Shown here piece by piece: positions 6,718 through 13,099 of a DNA stretch of 13,916 bases. The notes beneath the pieces were generated by a model that was not told the DNA's origin, made no database searches, and saw nothing but the letters and a program-made list of their open reading frames with translations. Every line of letters starts with the position of its first letter. Within the stretch, counting starts at the first letter, position 1. Source of the DNA: Campylobacteraceae bacterium (lineage in GTDB: Bacteria > Campylobacterota > Campylobacteria > Campylobacterales > Sulfurospirillaceae); contig JALUMJ010000017.1 in assembly GCA_027040375.1 (NCBI GenBank), forward strand, positions 1 to 13,916. The letters run 5' to 3'. A program made the position numbers and the translations under genes.

Positions 6718-8420
6718 GACAATATCCCTTTTAGGACTTCTTTAATCTCATCTTTTTTTATTTGTGTTTTTTCTAATGTTTTTCTCTCTATCAATTCGAC
6801 AAAACCGTCTTTTAAACTTTTGCCGATTATCAGTGCATAAGGAAAACCTAAAAGTTCAAAATCTTTCATCTTAAAGCCAAATCTCTCTTTTCGCTCATCA
6901 ATCAAAACTTTTTTCTTGTCTAATGTTTCATAAAGTTCATTTGCAAAATTGTTTTGCTCTTCATCTTTTATGTTGGAGACGATGATATCAAGCAAATAAG
7001 GTGCTGTTTGTTTGTTCCAGATACATCCTTTTTCATCATGACTAGCCTCAATCATCACAGCGACTAGCCTACTAACTCCTATACCATAACAACCCATATA
7101 AAAAGGCTGTGCTTTTCCATTGTTGTCTAAAAATAGAGCTTCCATGGCTTTTGCATACTTTTGACCAAGCTGGAAGATGTGACCTACTTCTATGCCTTTG
7201 GTTATGCTTAGTTTTCCTTTGCATTTTGGGCAAGTATCGCCCGCATTTACAGCTACTAAGTCTTTATATCTTGCATCTTTAAAATTAAACATAGAAACAC
7301 CAACAAAATGGTAGTTTTCTTCATTCGCTCCGCATATTAGATTTTTTTCTTCTTTTAATTCGTGGTCTATATAAAACTCTGCGTCTTCATCAAGACCAAT
7401 AGGTCCACAAAATCCTGGGTTAAACCCAGCATCTCTTACTTCATCTTCGCTTGCATCAACTAACTCTAATGCCCCACAAGCATTTAAAGCTTTTGTTTCT
7501 TGCAAAGTATCGCAGCCTCTTACAAAAAATGATATGATTTTTTCACTATCTTTATATATTGCTTTTTTTATAACTGATTTTATAGTGTAAAACTCATCTA
7601 CCTTGAAAAATTCAGCTATATGCTTTATGCTGTCTTTTACAGGTGTTGGAGTATAAAATTTTGCAAATTCAGCTTCAGGAGGCTCGACATCCGTGGTTCT
7701 CTTTGTCCTTGAGGCAGCTTCTATATTTGCTGCATATTCACAACTATCACACACTGCTATATCATCCTCACCATTGTTGGCTAAAACCATAAACTCTTTA
7801 CTCCCACTTCCACCAATAGCTCCACTATCGGCTTCGACGGCTCTAAAATCAAGTCCAAGTCTTGTAAATATCTTGCGGTATGTGCTTTCCATCAAATCAA
7901 ATTCTTGTTTTAGTGATTCTTTTGAATCATGAAAACTATATCCATCTTTCATGATAAATTCACGACCTCTTAAAAGTCCAAATCGTGGTCTTGCTTCATC
8001 TCTAAATTTTGTTGTTATTTGATATAAGTGCAAAGGTAGCTGTTTGTAGCTTTTTACTATGTTTCTGACTATATCTACCACTACTTCTTCGTGAGTTGGC
8101 CCTAAAACAAATTCATTGTTTTTTCTATCTTTTAGCCTTAATAACTCTTTTCCAAACTCATCATATCTTCCGCTTTGTTTCCATAAGTCAGCATTTGTTA
8201 CAACGCCCATCTGAATCTCTTGGGCACCAGCTTCATCCATCTCTTCTTTTACTATATCTCTTATCTTATCAAGAACGATTTTGCCTAGTGGCAAAAAACT
8301 ATATAAGCCACTTCCACTTTGGGTAACAAATCCACCTCTTAGTAAAAACTTGTGACTTGGTAGCGTAGCATCTTTTGGTGCATCTTTTGTTGTTGGTGCG
8401 TAGAGTTTAGAAAATCTCAT
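6714..8420 (-). CDS. proS: Prolyl-tRNA synthetase (bacterial type, with editing domain)
   Basis: A 568-residue class II aminoacyl-tRNA synthetase that charges tRNA-Pro with proline in the cytoplasm. Motif 2 is TKFRDEARPRFGLLRGREF (137-155) and motif 3 is GCYGIGVSRLVAVMIE (443-458). Between them, about residues 220-385, lies the inserted editing domain of bacterial ProS, which hydrolyses mischarged Ala-tRNA-Pro. CxxC pairs occur at 224-227 (CDSC) and 397-400 (CPKC), as in many bacterial ProS proteins. The C-terminal anticodon-binding domain spans about 475-568 and includes GFPYALIIGK. The length is normal for the family. The ATG at 8420 directly abuts the TAA of hemA, and the stop overlaps the start of the fxsA-like gene by four bases, so translation is likely coupled along the operon. 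The order hemA-proS is conserved in Campylobacter and Helicobacter. Confidence 0.98.
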   Translation of the reverse strand: MRFSKLYAPTTKDAPKDATLPSHKFLLRGGFVTQSGSGLYSFLPLGKIVLDKIRDIVKEEMDEAGAQEIQMGVVTNADLWKQSGRYDEFGKELLRLKDRKNNEFVLGPTHEEVVVDIVRNIVKSYKQLPLHLYQITTKFRDEARPRFGLLRGREFIMKDGYSFHDSKESLKQEFDLMESTYRKIFTRLGLDFRAVEADSGAIGGSGSKEFMVLANNGEDDIAVCDSCEYAANIEAASRTKRTTDVEPPEAEFAKFYTPTPVKDSIKHIAEFFKVDEFYTIKSVIKKAIYKDSEKIISFFVRGCDTLQETKALNACGALELVDASEDEVRDAGFNPGFCGPIGLDEDAEFYIDHELKEEKNLICGANEENYHFVGVSMFNFKDARYKDLVAVNAGDTCPKCKGKLSITKGIEVGHIFQLGQKYAKAMEALFLDNNGKAQPFYMGCYGIGVSRLVAVMIEASHDEKGCIWNKQTAPYLLDIIVSNIKDEEQNNFANELYETLDKKKVLIDERKERFGFKMKDFELLGFPYALIIGKSLKDGFVELIERKTLEKTQIKKDEIKEVLKGILS

Positions 8421-9737
8421 TTAATTATTCCCCATCATATTATTTTCCATTTGGTATTCACATTTGTACATATTTAATTTTTTGGCTTGGTCTTCGTGTA
8501 TGTCAAAGATGTATTGCACGGCTTGTACGATAACATCAGATTCTGGTTTTTCTGCTACTTCTTTTAGTTTTATCGTTGGAGTATGTAAAAAGCCATTAAA
8601 AGCATGATGGACGATCTGTAAAATCTCTTTTTCTTGTGATTTATCGATATATCCTTTTTTGATAGCCCTTTTTATCTCATGAAGCGAACAACTTTGCGCT
8701 TTTGCTCTCATCTCTTTTATGATTGGGTCAATACAAAGAGTTTGAAGCCATTTGAAAAATTCCATAGTTGACTTGGAGATAATCGAGTAAGCTATCTTGG
8801 CCTGCTCTTCTCTTTGTGCTACATTTTTACTTACAACTTCTTTTAAGTCATCTACTGCGTATATATTTAGATTTTTCATCTCTATAGCTTCTATGTCTCT
8901 AGGAATTGCTATATCAAACCAATGTCTTTCAAACTCTTTTTCTTGCACCATCTCTTGTTTTATGATTGTGTTAGGTGCGCCCGTTGCACTAAAGAGGATT
9001 TTATACCTATTTATATATTCATCCATTTTTTCATATGATGCGACACTTGCCATGTCTCCTAGCTCTTTGGCTAAAGCTTGTGCTCGCTCTATGTTTCTGT
9101 TTAAAATTATGACATTGACACCACTTGCAATCAAATGTTTTGCTGCAAGTCTTCCCATCTCGCCAGCACCAATGATTAAAGCTGTATATCCACCAAGATT
9201 TCCACATATATCTTTAGCTTTGCTAACCGCAACACTAGAGATTGATACGGAATTTTTAGATATATCTGTATTGCTTCTTACTGACGCTGCGCATTTGAAA
9301 GCATGGTGCATAGCACGGCTTAGTTTTTGTTCGCAAAATCCTTTTTCAAAAGAAAATTTATAAGCATCTTTTAGCTGCCCAACTATTTGAGTTTCTCCGA
9401 TAACTAAACTGTCCAATGAAGAGATAACTGAAAAAAGATGGTGAATAGCACTATTGTCTTCATATATATCACCTCTACTCTCTAAATCATCTTTAGGGAC
9501 ACCAGAGATTTTGGATAGTTCTAGAAATACATGTTTGATAGTGTTATCACAATTTGTAACACTTAACATAATCTCAACTCTGTTACATGTAGAGAGTACT
9601 ATTGATTCGTTTGTGTGTTCAAAATCATTTAATTTTTGTTGAAATAGTGAGCGTTTTTCAGCGTCTGCTAGTGATAATTTTTCTCTAATCTCTATATCAG
9701 TGTTTTTGTGAGTAAAACTAAGAGTTAGATAATGCAT
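8421..9737 (-). CDS. hemA: Glutamyl-tRNA reductase
   Basis: A 438-residue enzyme that reduces glutamyl-tRNA to glutamate-1-semialdehyde with NADPH, the first committed step of C5-pathway tetrapyrrole (haem) synthesis. The catalytic motif LSTCNRVE puts the nucleophilic cysteine at residue 51; the His pair at 99-100 and the GETQIVGQ motif (114-121) complete the catalytic domain. The NADPH-binding Rossmann domain begins at ALIIGAGEMG (about 186-195), and a helical dimerisation domain occupies the C-terminal third, followed by a short tail rich in Asn and Met (ending ENNMMGNN). The length is usual. The ATG overlaps the stop of the polyprenyl synthase gene by one base (TAATG), and the stop abuts the start of proS. 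The other early haem genes, such as hemL and hemC, are not in the window. Confidence 0.98.
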   Translation of the reverse strand: MHYLTLSFTHKNTDIEIREKLSLADAEKRSLFQQKLNDFEHTNESIVLSTCNRVEIMLSVTNCDNTIKHVFLELSKISGVPKDDLESRGDIYEDNSAIHHLFSVISSLDSLVIGETQIVGQLKDAYKFSFEKGFCEQKLSRAMHHAFKCAASVRSNTDISKNSVSISSVAVSKAKDICGNLGGYTALIIGAGEMGRLAAKHLIASGVNVIILNRNIERAQALAKELGDMASVASYEKMDEYINRYKILFSATGAPNTIIKQEMVQEKEFERHWFDIAIPRDIEAIEMKNLNIYAVDDLKEVVSKNVAQREEQAKIAYSIISKSTMEFFKWLQTLCIDPIIKEMRAKAQSCSLHEIKRAIKKGYIDKSQEKEILQIVHHAFNGFLHTPTIKLKEVAEKPESDVIVQAVQYIFDIHEDQAKKLNMYKCEYQMENNMMGNN

Positions 9738-10633
9738 TAAAATTCTCTCTCAATCATCTCTTTTATTATCTTACTTAGGCTATTGTTATTTTCAACACTT
9801 ATGGCACTCAAAGCTTCTAAACCCAATTTTTTTGCCATATTTATAGAGTAATCTAAACTCAAAGTCTCTCCCATATGATTTTTAATCCAAATTCTATCAG
9901 ATTCATCTAAATCTTTTTTAAACAAACCAAGTAATTTTGTTTTATCTTTAACGCCAAGCTTTCCATACATGTGCATATATGGAAGTGTTGTTTTACCTTC
10001 TTTGAAATCATGCATCGAAGGTTTGCCCAATTTTTCACTATCTTGTGTGATGTCTAAAACATCATCAATTATCTGAAATGCAAGACCAAGATTTTTCCCA
10101 TATGTCTCATAAATTTTTATATCTTTACCACAAAGCATCGCAGCACTTACGCTAGCTGCCTCTATAAGTGAAGCTGTTTTTTTGTAAATCATATCCATAT
10201 ATATTGATTCGTTATCGTTAAATTTTTTTGAAAGTTCAACATCAAGAAGTTCACCAACAGATAAAAGTGCGACTGCATTTGAAATTTTGTAAGATATATT
10301 TTGCGGAAATGATGTTAAAAATGCATAACCCGTAGAGTAGAGAATATCCCCGAGCATTATGGAAGTTTTATTTCCAAAGAGTGCATTTATAGAATCTTCG
10401 CCTCTTCTTGTCAATGCATCATCTATAACATCATCATGAAGCAAACTAGCAGCATGAATCAACTCTATGATTGCCGCTAACTTATATGCTTCTTCGCTGT
10501 CTCCTGCAATCTTCAATACAAGTTTTGCTCTTAACCTTTTGCCTTTTGGGATTTTGCGGAACAGCTCTATGATATAATCATCATTTAGTGTTCTAATCAT
10601 CTCAATCATTAAAATTTCAACTTTTTCTAACAA
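9737..10633 (-). CDS. ispB: Long-chain polyprenyl diphosphate synthase
   Basis: A 298-residue trans-isoprenyl diphosphate synthase. The first Asp-rich motif LLHDDVIDD (D67, D68, D71) is followed by LTRRG, and the second is QIIDDVLDIT (D190, D191, D194); these bind Mg-diphosphate. The residues four and five positions before the first motif are small (Ser and Ala), which in this family allows a long product, probably the octaprenyl- or heptaprenyl-like quinone side chain. This fits co-transcription with ubiD. I chose a TTG at 10633 because AAGGAA lies six bases upstream and overlaps the stop of the preceding gene. An in-frame TTG at 10675 would add 14 residues but has a poor ribosome binding site and would overlap the preceding gene. 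The stop overlaps the hemA start. Helicobacter HP0240 and Campylobacter Cj0541 are the expected orthologues. Enzyme class is certain; chain length is inferred. Confidence 0.93.
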   Translation of the reverse strand: MLEKVEILMIEMIRTLNDDYIIELFRKIPKGKRLRAKLVLKIAGDSEEAYKLAAIIELIHAASLLHDDVIDDALTRRGEDSINALFGNKTSIMLGDILYSTGYAFLTSFPQNISYKISNAVALLSVGELLDVELSKKFNDNESIYMDMIYKKTASLIEAASVSAAMLCGKDIKIYETYGKNLGLAFQIIDDVLDITQDSEKLGKPSMHDFKEGKTTLPYMHMYGKLGVKDKTKLLGLFKKDLDESDRIWIKNHMGETLSLDYSINMAKKLGLEALSAISVENNNSLSKIIKEMIEREF

Positions 10634-10638
10634 TTCAT

Positions 10639-10644
10639 TTCCTT
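10639..10644 (-). promoter_or_regulatory. Ribosome binding site that decides the polyprenyl synthase start
   Basis: The complement reads AAGGAA, then six bases, then TTG at 10633. Its first base overlaps the TGA stop (10646-10644) of the exported-protein gene. This favours the TTG at 10633 over the TTG at 10675 and suggests coupled translation. An ATG nearer the site is in another frame and stops after three codons. Confidence 0.6.
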
Positions 10645-11081
10645 CACTTATTTGGTTCTTTGAAATCAACAACAATTCTTTTTTTCTGGTCTTTTATAAA
10701 AACATTCATTGTTGCGATATTTTTATCTTTATCAAAATCTGAAAAAACGATCAAAGCATAAGTTCTGCCATTATAGCCATCATCTCCCAAGAGTTTTATC
10801 TGCACTCTATTATGCAACCTCTGTTTTGTTAAAACATATTGGTGAGGATAGCCCATATAATTTGCGAGTAAAATCAGATTTTTATTTGCATAAAGGGTCC
10901 ATCTAAAATTCAAAGTATATTTGCTTTTTGCTTTTTTATCTTTTGTATTTTTGTTAATAATAACAGTTGCGATTTTATCTTTTTTGAGATTAAAAGTATA
11001 TTGAAAATCCCAAAGTTTTTGATTTTTAGCATATGAAAAATCACAAAAAAGTAAAAAAGATAAAAGTAAAATCTTACTCAT
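10644..11081 (-). CDS. Small exported protein of unknown function (HP0241/Cj0540-like position)
   Basis: A 145-residue protein with a clear signal peptide (MSKILLLSFLLFCDFSYA, cleavage expected after residue 18). There is a Cys in the hydrophobic core but no lipobox, so it is probably soluble in the periplasm. The mature part is basic and looks beta-rich, with alternating hydrophobic strands (KIATVIIN, YTLNFRWTLY, ATMNVFI) and a conserved-looking KLLGDDGYNGRTYALIVF segment near 96-113. I do not recognise a named domain. It overlaps the end of the DUF2018 gene by eight bases and precedes the polyprenyl synthase; H. pylori and C. jejuni have, as I recall, a small exported protein at the same place, so it is probably conserved in the class. 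No good ribosome binding site precedes the ATG at 11081, so translation is likely coupled to the DUF2018 gene. Confidence 0.82.
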   Translation of the reverse strand: MSKILLLSFLLFCDFSYAKNQKLWDFQYTFNLKKDKIATVIINKNTKDKKAKSKYTLNFRWTLYANKNLILLANYMGYPHQYVLTKQRLHNRVQIKLLGDDGYNGRTYALIVFSDFDKDKNIATMNVFIKDQKKRIVVDFKEPNK

Positions 11082-11355
11082 GCTGAGTTAAAACATCTCC
11101 AGTTGCAGCAATAAAAAGAGAGTTTTTTCGCTCAATCATTTCATCGGTTCTCTTAAAAATAATCTCATTTAATAAGTATTCCAATTCATTTTCATCTTTT
11201 ATGTAGTCTTCTAAAAGCAATTCCATCGCACAGTATTTGTCAAAAACACCTTCGATTGACTGCTCAGCCAATGACCTATTTGCGTTGTAAACTATATCAA
11301 AAAATTTACTCCTTGGAGAGCCCATTAAAAAATCATCTTCATCATTTGTAAACAT
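11074..11355 (-). CDS. DUF2018 family protein, relative of H. pylori HP0242
   Basis: A 93-residue, charged, helix-rich cytoplasmic protein with no signal peptide. From memory of HP0242 (PF09442), matching features are a GSPRSKFFDIVYNA stretch (residues 12-25; HP0242 has GNP and a DII segment), an acidic Leu-rich middle helix (MELLLEDYIKDENELEYLL, about 44-62) and a C-terminal RKNSLFIAATGDVLTQHE aligning with the RKTDIVIQSMANILSGNE end of HP0242. The HP0242 structure is an intertwined, knotted helical dimer; its function is unknown. This gene is the first of the long minus-strand operon: the ATG at 11355 has AAAGGT upstream and an extended -10 promoter at 11382-11390, giving a leader of about 20 bases. 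Its last eight bases overlap the exported-protein gene. Family assignment is fairly sure; conservation of the knot is inference. Confidence 0.85.
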   Translation of the reverse strand: MFTNDEDDFLMGSPRSKFFDIVYNANRSLAEQSIEGVFDKYCAMELLLEDYIKDENELEYLLNEIIFKRTDEMIERKNSLFIAATGDVLTQHE

Positions 11356-11381
11356 TATATTAACCTTTATTTTAAAGCGTG

Positions 11382-11390
11382 ATTATATCA
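11382..11390 (-). promoter_or_regulatory. Extended -10 promoter for the minus-strand operon
   Basis: The complement reads TGATATAAT, a perfect extended -10 (TGnTATAAT). The start site would be near 11375, about 20 bases before the DUF2018 ATG. There is no TTGACA-like -35, only T-rich tracts upstream, which is the usual pattern for the main sigma factor in Campylobacter and Helicobacter. It probably drives the run of genes down to the left edge, as no other strong promoter or terminator was seen between them. Confidence 0.75.
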
Positions 11391-11439
11391 TACAGTTTCA
11401 TAAAGAAAAATAAGTATCAAAAAATAAGATTCTTTTTTC

Positions 11440-11454
11440 GTCATATTTTATGAC
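11440..11454. repeat. Inverted repeat GTCATA-TTT-TATGAC, possible operator
   Basis: Perfect 6-base arms around three Ts. It lies about 50 bases upstream of the minus-strand extended -10, a distance that suits an activator more than a repressor. The short dyad resembles Crp/Fnr-type half-site geometry but matches no consensus I know. Confidence 0.4.
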
Positions 11455-11562
11455 TAAATTATATGTAAAAAATTATTTATATTATGCTCTTCATTTTAGA
11501 TGGCAATATTTTGCTTAAATTATCTATATTTTGTGAAACATATATTTATTATTTATATATTT

Positions 11563-11576
11563 ACTAACGCGTTAGT
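11563..11576. promoter_or_regulatory. Perfect 14-base palindrome ACTAACGCGTTAGT, candidate operator
   Basis: The sequence is its own reverse complement across all 14 bases and holds a CGCG core inside otherwise extremely AT-rich DNA. Such a GC-centred perfect dyad is typical of TetR-like or other dimeric repressor sites, but no such regulator lies in the window. The ACTAAC half-site recurs at 11652-11657 and 11682-11687. Confidence 0.5.
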
Positions 11577-11622
11577 TCTTATTTATCAGTGACTTAAAGC
11601 TCTATATATCAGACTATACATA

Positions 11623-11652
11623 TTATAATACATATAATAATATGTATTATAA
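11623..11652. repeat. 13-base inverted repeat with 4-base centre
   Basis: Arms TTATAATACATAT (11623-11635) and ATATGTATTATAA (11640-11652) match perfectly around AATA. No T-run follows, so it is not a standard terminator. It lies about 105 bases upstream of the metY -35. It could be an operator for a dimeric repressor, a cruciform or an RNA hairpin. The right arm ends where the first ACTAACAAA copy begins. Confidence 0.6.
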
Positions 11653-11690
11653 CTAACAAATATTTAACCAATTTCGGCTCTACTAACAAA
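11652..11690 (+). repeat. Two direct copies of ACTAACAAA, 30 bases apart
   Basis: ACTAACAAA occurs at 11652-11660 and again at 11682-11690, a spacing of close to three helical turns. A related ACTAACG occurs in the palindrome at 11563. Together they suggest repeated protein-binding half-sites upstream of metY, though short AT-rich repeats can arise by chance. Confidence 0.4.
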
Positions 11691-11756
11691 CAAAATATTT
11701 ATTTTTTTTAAAAAATTAATTTGATATTTTATACCATACTAAACTTATATGATTAC

Positions 11757-11785
11757 TTGACAATAAAAATAATTTACCATATAAT
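11757..11785 (+). promoter_or_regulatory. Consensus sigma-70 promoter for the metY operon
   Basis: TTGACA at 11757-11762, a 17-base spacer, and TATAAT at 11780-11785: both hexamers match the consensus exactly. The start site would be near 11792, giving a leader of about 42 bases. A TTGAC/GTCAA inverted pair (11757-11761 and 11788-11792) flanks the core promoter and could be part of an operator. So strong a core promoter usually needs a repressor; the Rrf2 gene in this operon is the obvious candidate. Confidence 0.8.
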
Positions 11786-11833
11786 TCGTCAATCAAAAAT
11801 TTTGGGCTACCCTGCCCTATCAAAGGAAATGAT

Positions 11834-13096
11834 GTGACACAAGAAACACAAGCTCTACATGCTGGATATGATAAAAATGATTTTGGGACAATGTCAGTTC
11901 CAATCTATCAAACAACTGCTTATGATTTTGGCTCAGCTGATAAAGCTGCAAATCTCTTTGCCCTAAAAGAGTTAGGGCCAATATACACAAGACTAAATAA
12001 TCCAACAACAGATATATTTGAAACAAGAATTGCTGCAGTTGAAAATGGCGAAGCTGCACTTGCAACTGCTAGTGGACATTCGGCCGTACTGTTTTCTATA
12101 CTTAACCTTGCAAGTGCGGGTGATAATATAATAGTATCAAGTAAAGTTTATGGCGGAACAACAACCCTGACTACTCACACTTTAAAAAGATTTGGAATTA
12201 CATGTAAAAATTTTGATAGCAGTAGTGCGGATGATTTGGAAAACTTGATAGATGAAAATACTAAACTTGTATTTTTTGAATCACTTTCAAATCCCCAAGT
12301 TGCGATTCCAAATATCGATAAAATTGTAGAAATTGCAAACAGACATGGTGTTGTAACGATTTGTGATAATACTGTCGCTACTCCTATTTTATTTCAACCT
12401 CTTAATCATGGCATAGATGTGGTCGTGCATAGCACAAGTAAATATATAAATGGACAAGGAACGGCTCTTGGAGGAGTGTTAATCCAAAGAGTTGGGCTAA
12501 ATGAAAAGCTTATAGGAAATGCAAGATACCCTGATTTTAATGAGCCTGATGAGAGTTATCATGGTCTTATTTATGCGGATTTACCTTTTCCTATCTTTAC
12601 CTTAAGAGCTAGATTAACATTTATGAGAGACTTTGGTGCTACTCCATCTCCTTTTAATTCTTGGCTTTTTATACAAGGTTTAGAAACCCTACATGTAAGG
12701 ATAAAAGAGCACTCAAAAAATGCATATAAAGTTGCAAAATTCTTAAAATCTCATCCAAAAGTAAAGAGCGTTACTTATCCAGGATTGGAAGATGATTCTC
12801 AAAACCATTTGGTTAAAAAATATTTTAAAGATGGTATGAGTTCTGGTCTTTTGAATTTTGAAGTAGAAGATTTTGAAACTGCAAAAAATATACTAGATAG
12901 CACAGAGATATTTTCAGTTGTTGTAAATATTGGTGATTCCAAGTCAATCATCACTCATCCTGCTAGTACAACTCATAACCAAGTGCCGATAGAGGAACTT
13001 GAAAAAGTAGGTGTAAATCCTGGCTCTATAAGGCTAAGTATTGGTTTGGAAAATGCAGATGATTTGATCGAAGATTTAAACAAGGCGCTAGGATAG
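11834..13096 (+). CDS. metY: O-acetylhomoserine sulfhydrylase (aminocarboxypropyltransferase)
   Basis: A 420-residue PLP enzyme of the Cys/Met metabolism family that makes homocysteine from O-acetylhomoserine and sulfide, a direct sulfhydrylation route to methionine. The N-terminus TQETQALHAGYD, YTRLNNPT (51-58), SGHSAV (80-85, binding the PLP phosphate), DNTVATP (178-184, with the Asp that pairs with the PLP ring nitrogen) and HSTSKYINGQG (199-209, Schiff-base lysine K203) are all present. The insert near 225-260 and the length above 415 residues fit MetY rather than MetB or MetC, which are shorter. The start is GTG at 11834 with AAGGAA five bases upstream; the two nearby ATGs are in other frames. 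Three bases separate its stop from the Rrf2 gene, and cysK follows, so this is a sulfur amino acid operon. Strongly supported, with a small chance of cysteine-directed activity too. Confidence 0.95.
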   Translation: MTQETQALHAGYDKNDFGTMSVPIYQTTAYDFGSADKAANLFALKELGPIYTRLNNPTTDIFETRIAAVENGEAALATASGHSAVLFSILNLASAGDNIIVSSKVYGGTTTLTTHTLKRFGITCKNFDSSSADDLENLIDENTKLVFFESLSNPQVAIPNIDKIVEIANRHGVVTICDNTVATPILFQPLNHGIDVVVHSTSKYINGQGTALGGVLIQRVGLNEKLIGNARYPDFNEPDESYHGLIYADLPFPIFTLRARLTFMRDFGATPSPFNSWLFIQGLETLHVRIKEHSKNAYKVAKFLKSHPKVKSVTYPGLEDDSQNHLVKKYFKDGMSSGLLNFEVEDFETAKNILDSTEIFSVVVNIGDSKSIITHPASTTHNQVPIEELEKVGVNPGSIRLSIGLENADDLIEDLNKALG

Positions 13097-13099
13097 AAA

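Larger units (their letters stand above)
11356..11833. other. Divergent intergenic regulatory region, 478 bases
   Basis: This very AT-rich stretch separates the minus-strand housekeeping operon from the plus-strand sulfur operon. Both strands were read: no open frame has both a ribosome binding site and a useful length. It contains a promoter for each side, three inverted repeats (11440-11454, 11563-11576, 11623-11652), two copies of ACTAACAAA 30 bases apart, and a small GC-rich patch just before metY. It is unusually long for a genome whose genes otherwise abut or overlap. Confidence 0.8.

Noticed and set aside
5983..6745. Three plus-strand frames opposite the Dsb-like and fxsA-like genes
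   Set aside because: Hydrophobic reverse-strand shadows of the signal peptide and membrane segments, without ribosome binding sites or family patterns.
8797..9363. 188-codon open frame on the plus strand opposite hemA
   Set aside because: It lies entirely antisense to the well-supported hemA frame, has no recognisable domain, and its composition is what a reverse-strand shadow of hemA gives.
11411..11438. A-run and T-run around AAGATTC, considered as an intrinsic terminator
   Set aside because: The stem would be almost entirely A-T pairs with imperfect arms, and no gene ends there on either strand.
11501..11516. Sigma-54-like element TGGCA...TTTTGC on the plus strand
   Set aside because: The GG and GC pairs are nine bases apart instead of the required ten, and a consensus sigma-70 promoter already explains the downstream operon.
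11485..11568. 27-codon plus-strand open frame in the intergenic region
   Set aside because: No ribosome binding site, very AT-rich chance codons, and it ends inside the 14-base palindrome.
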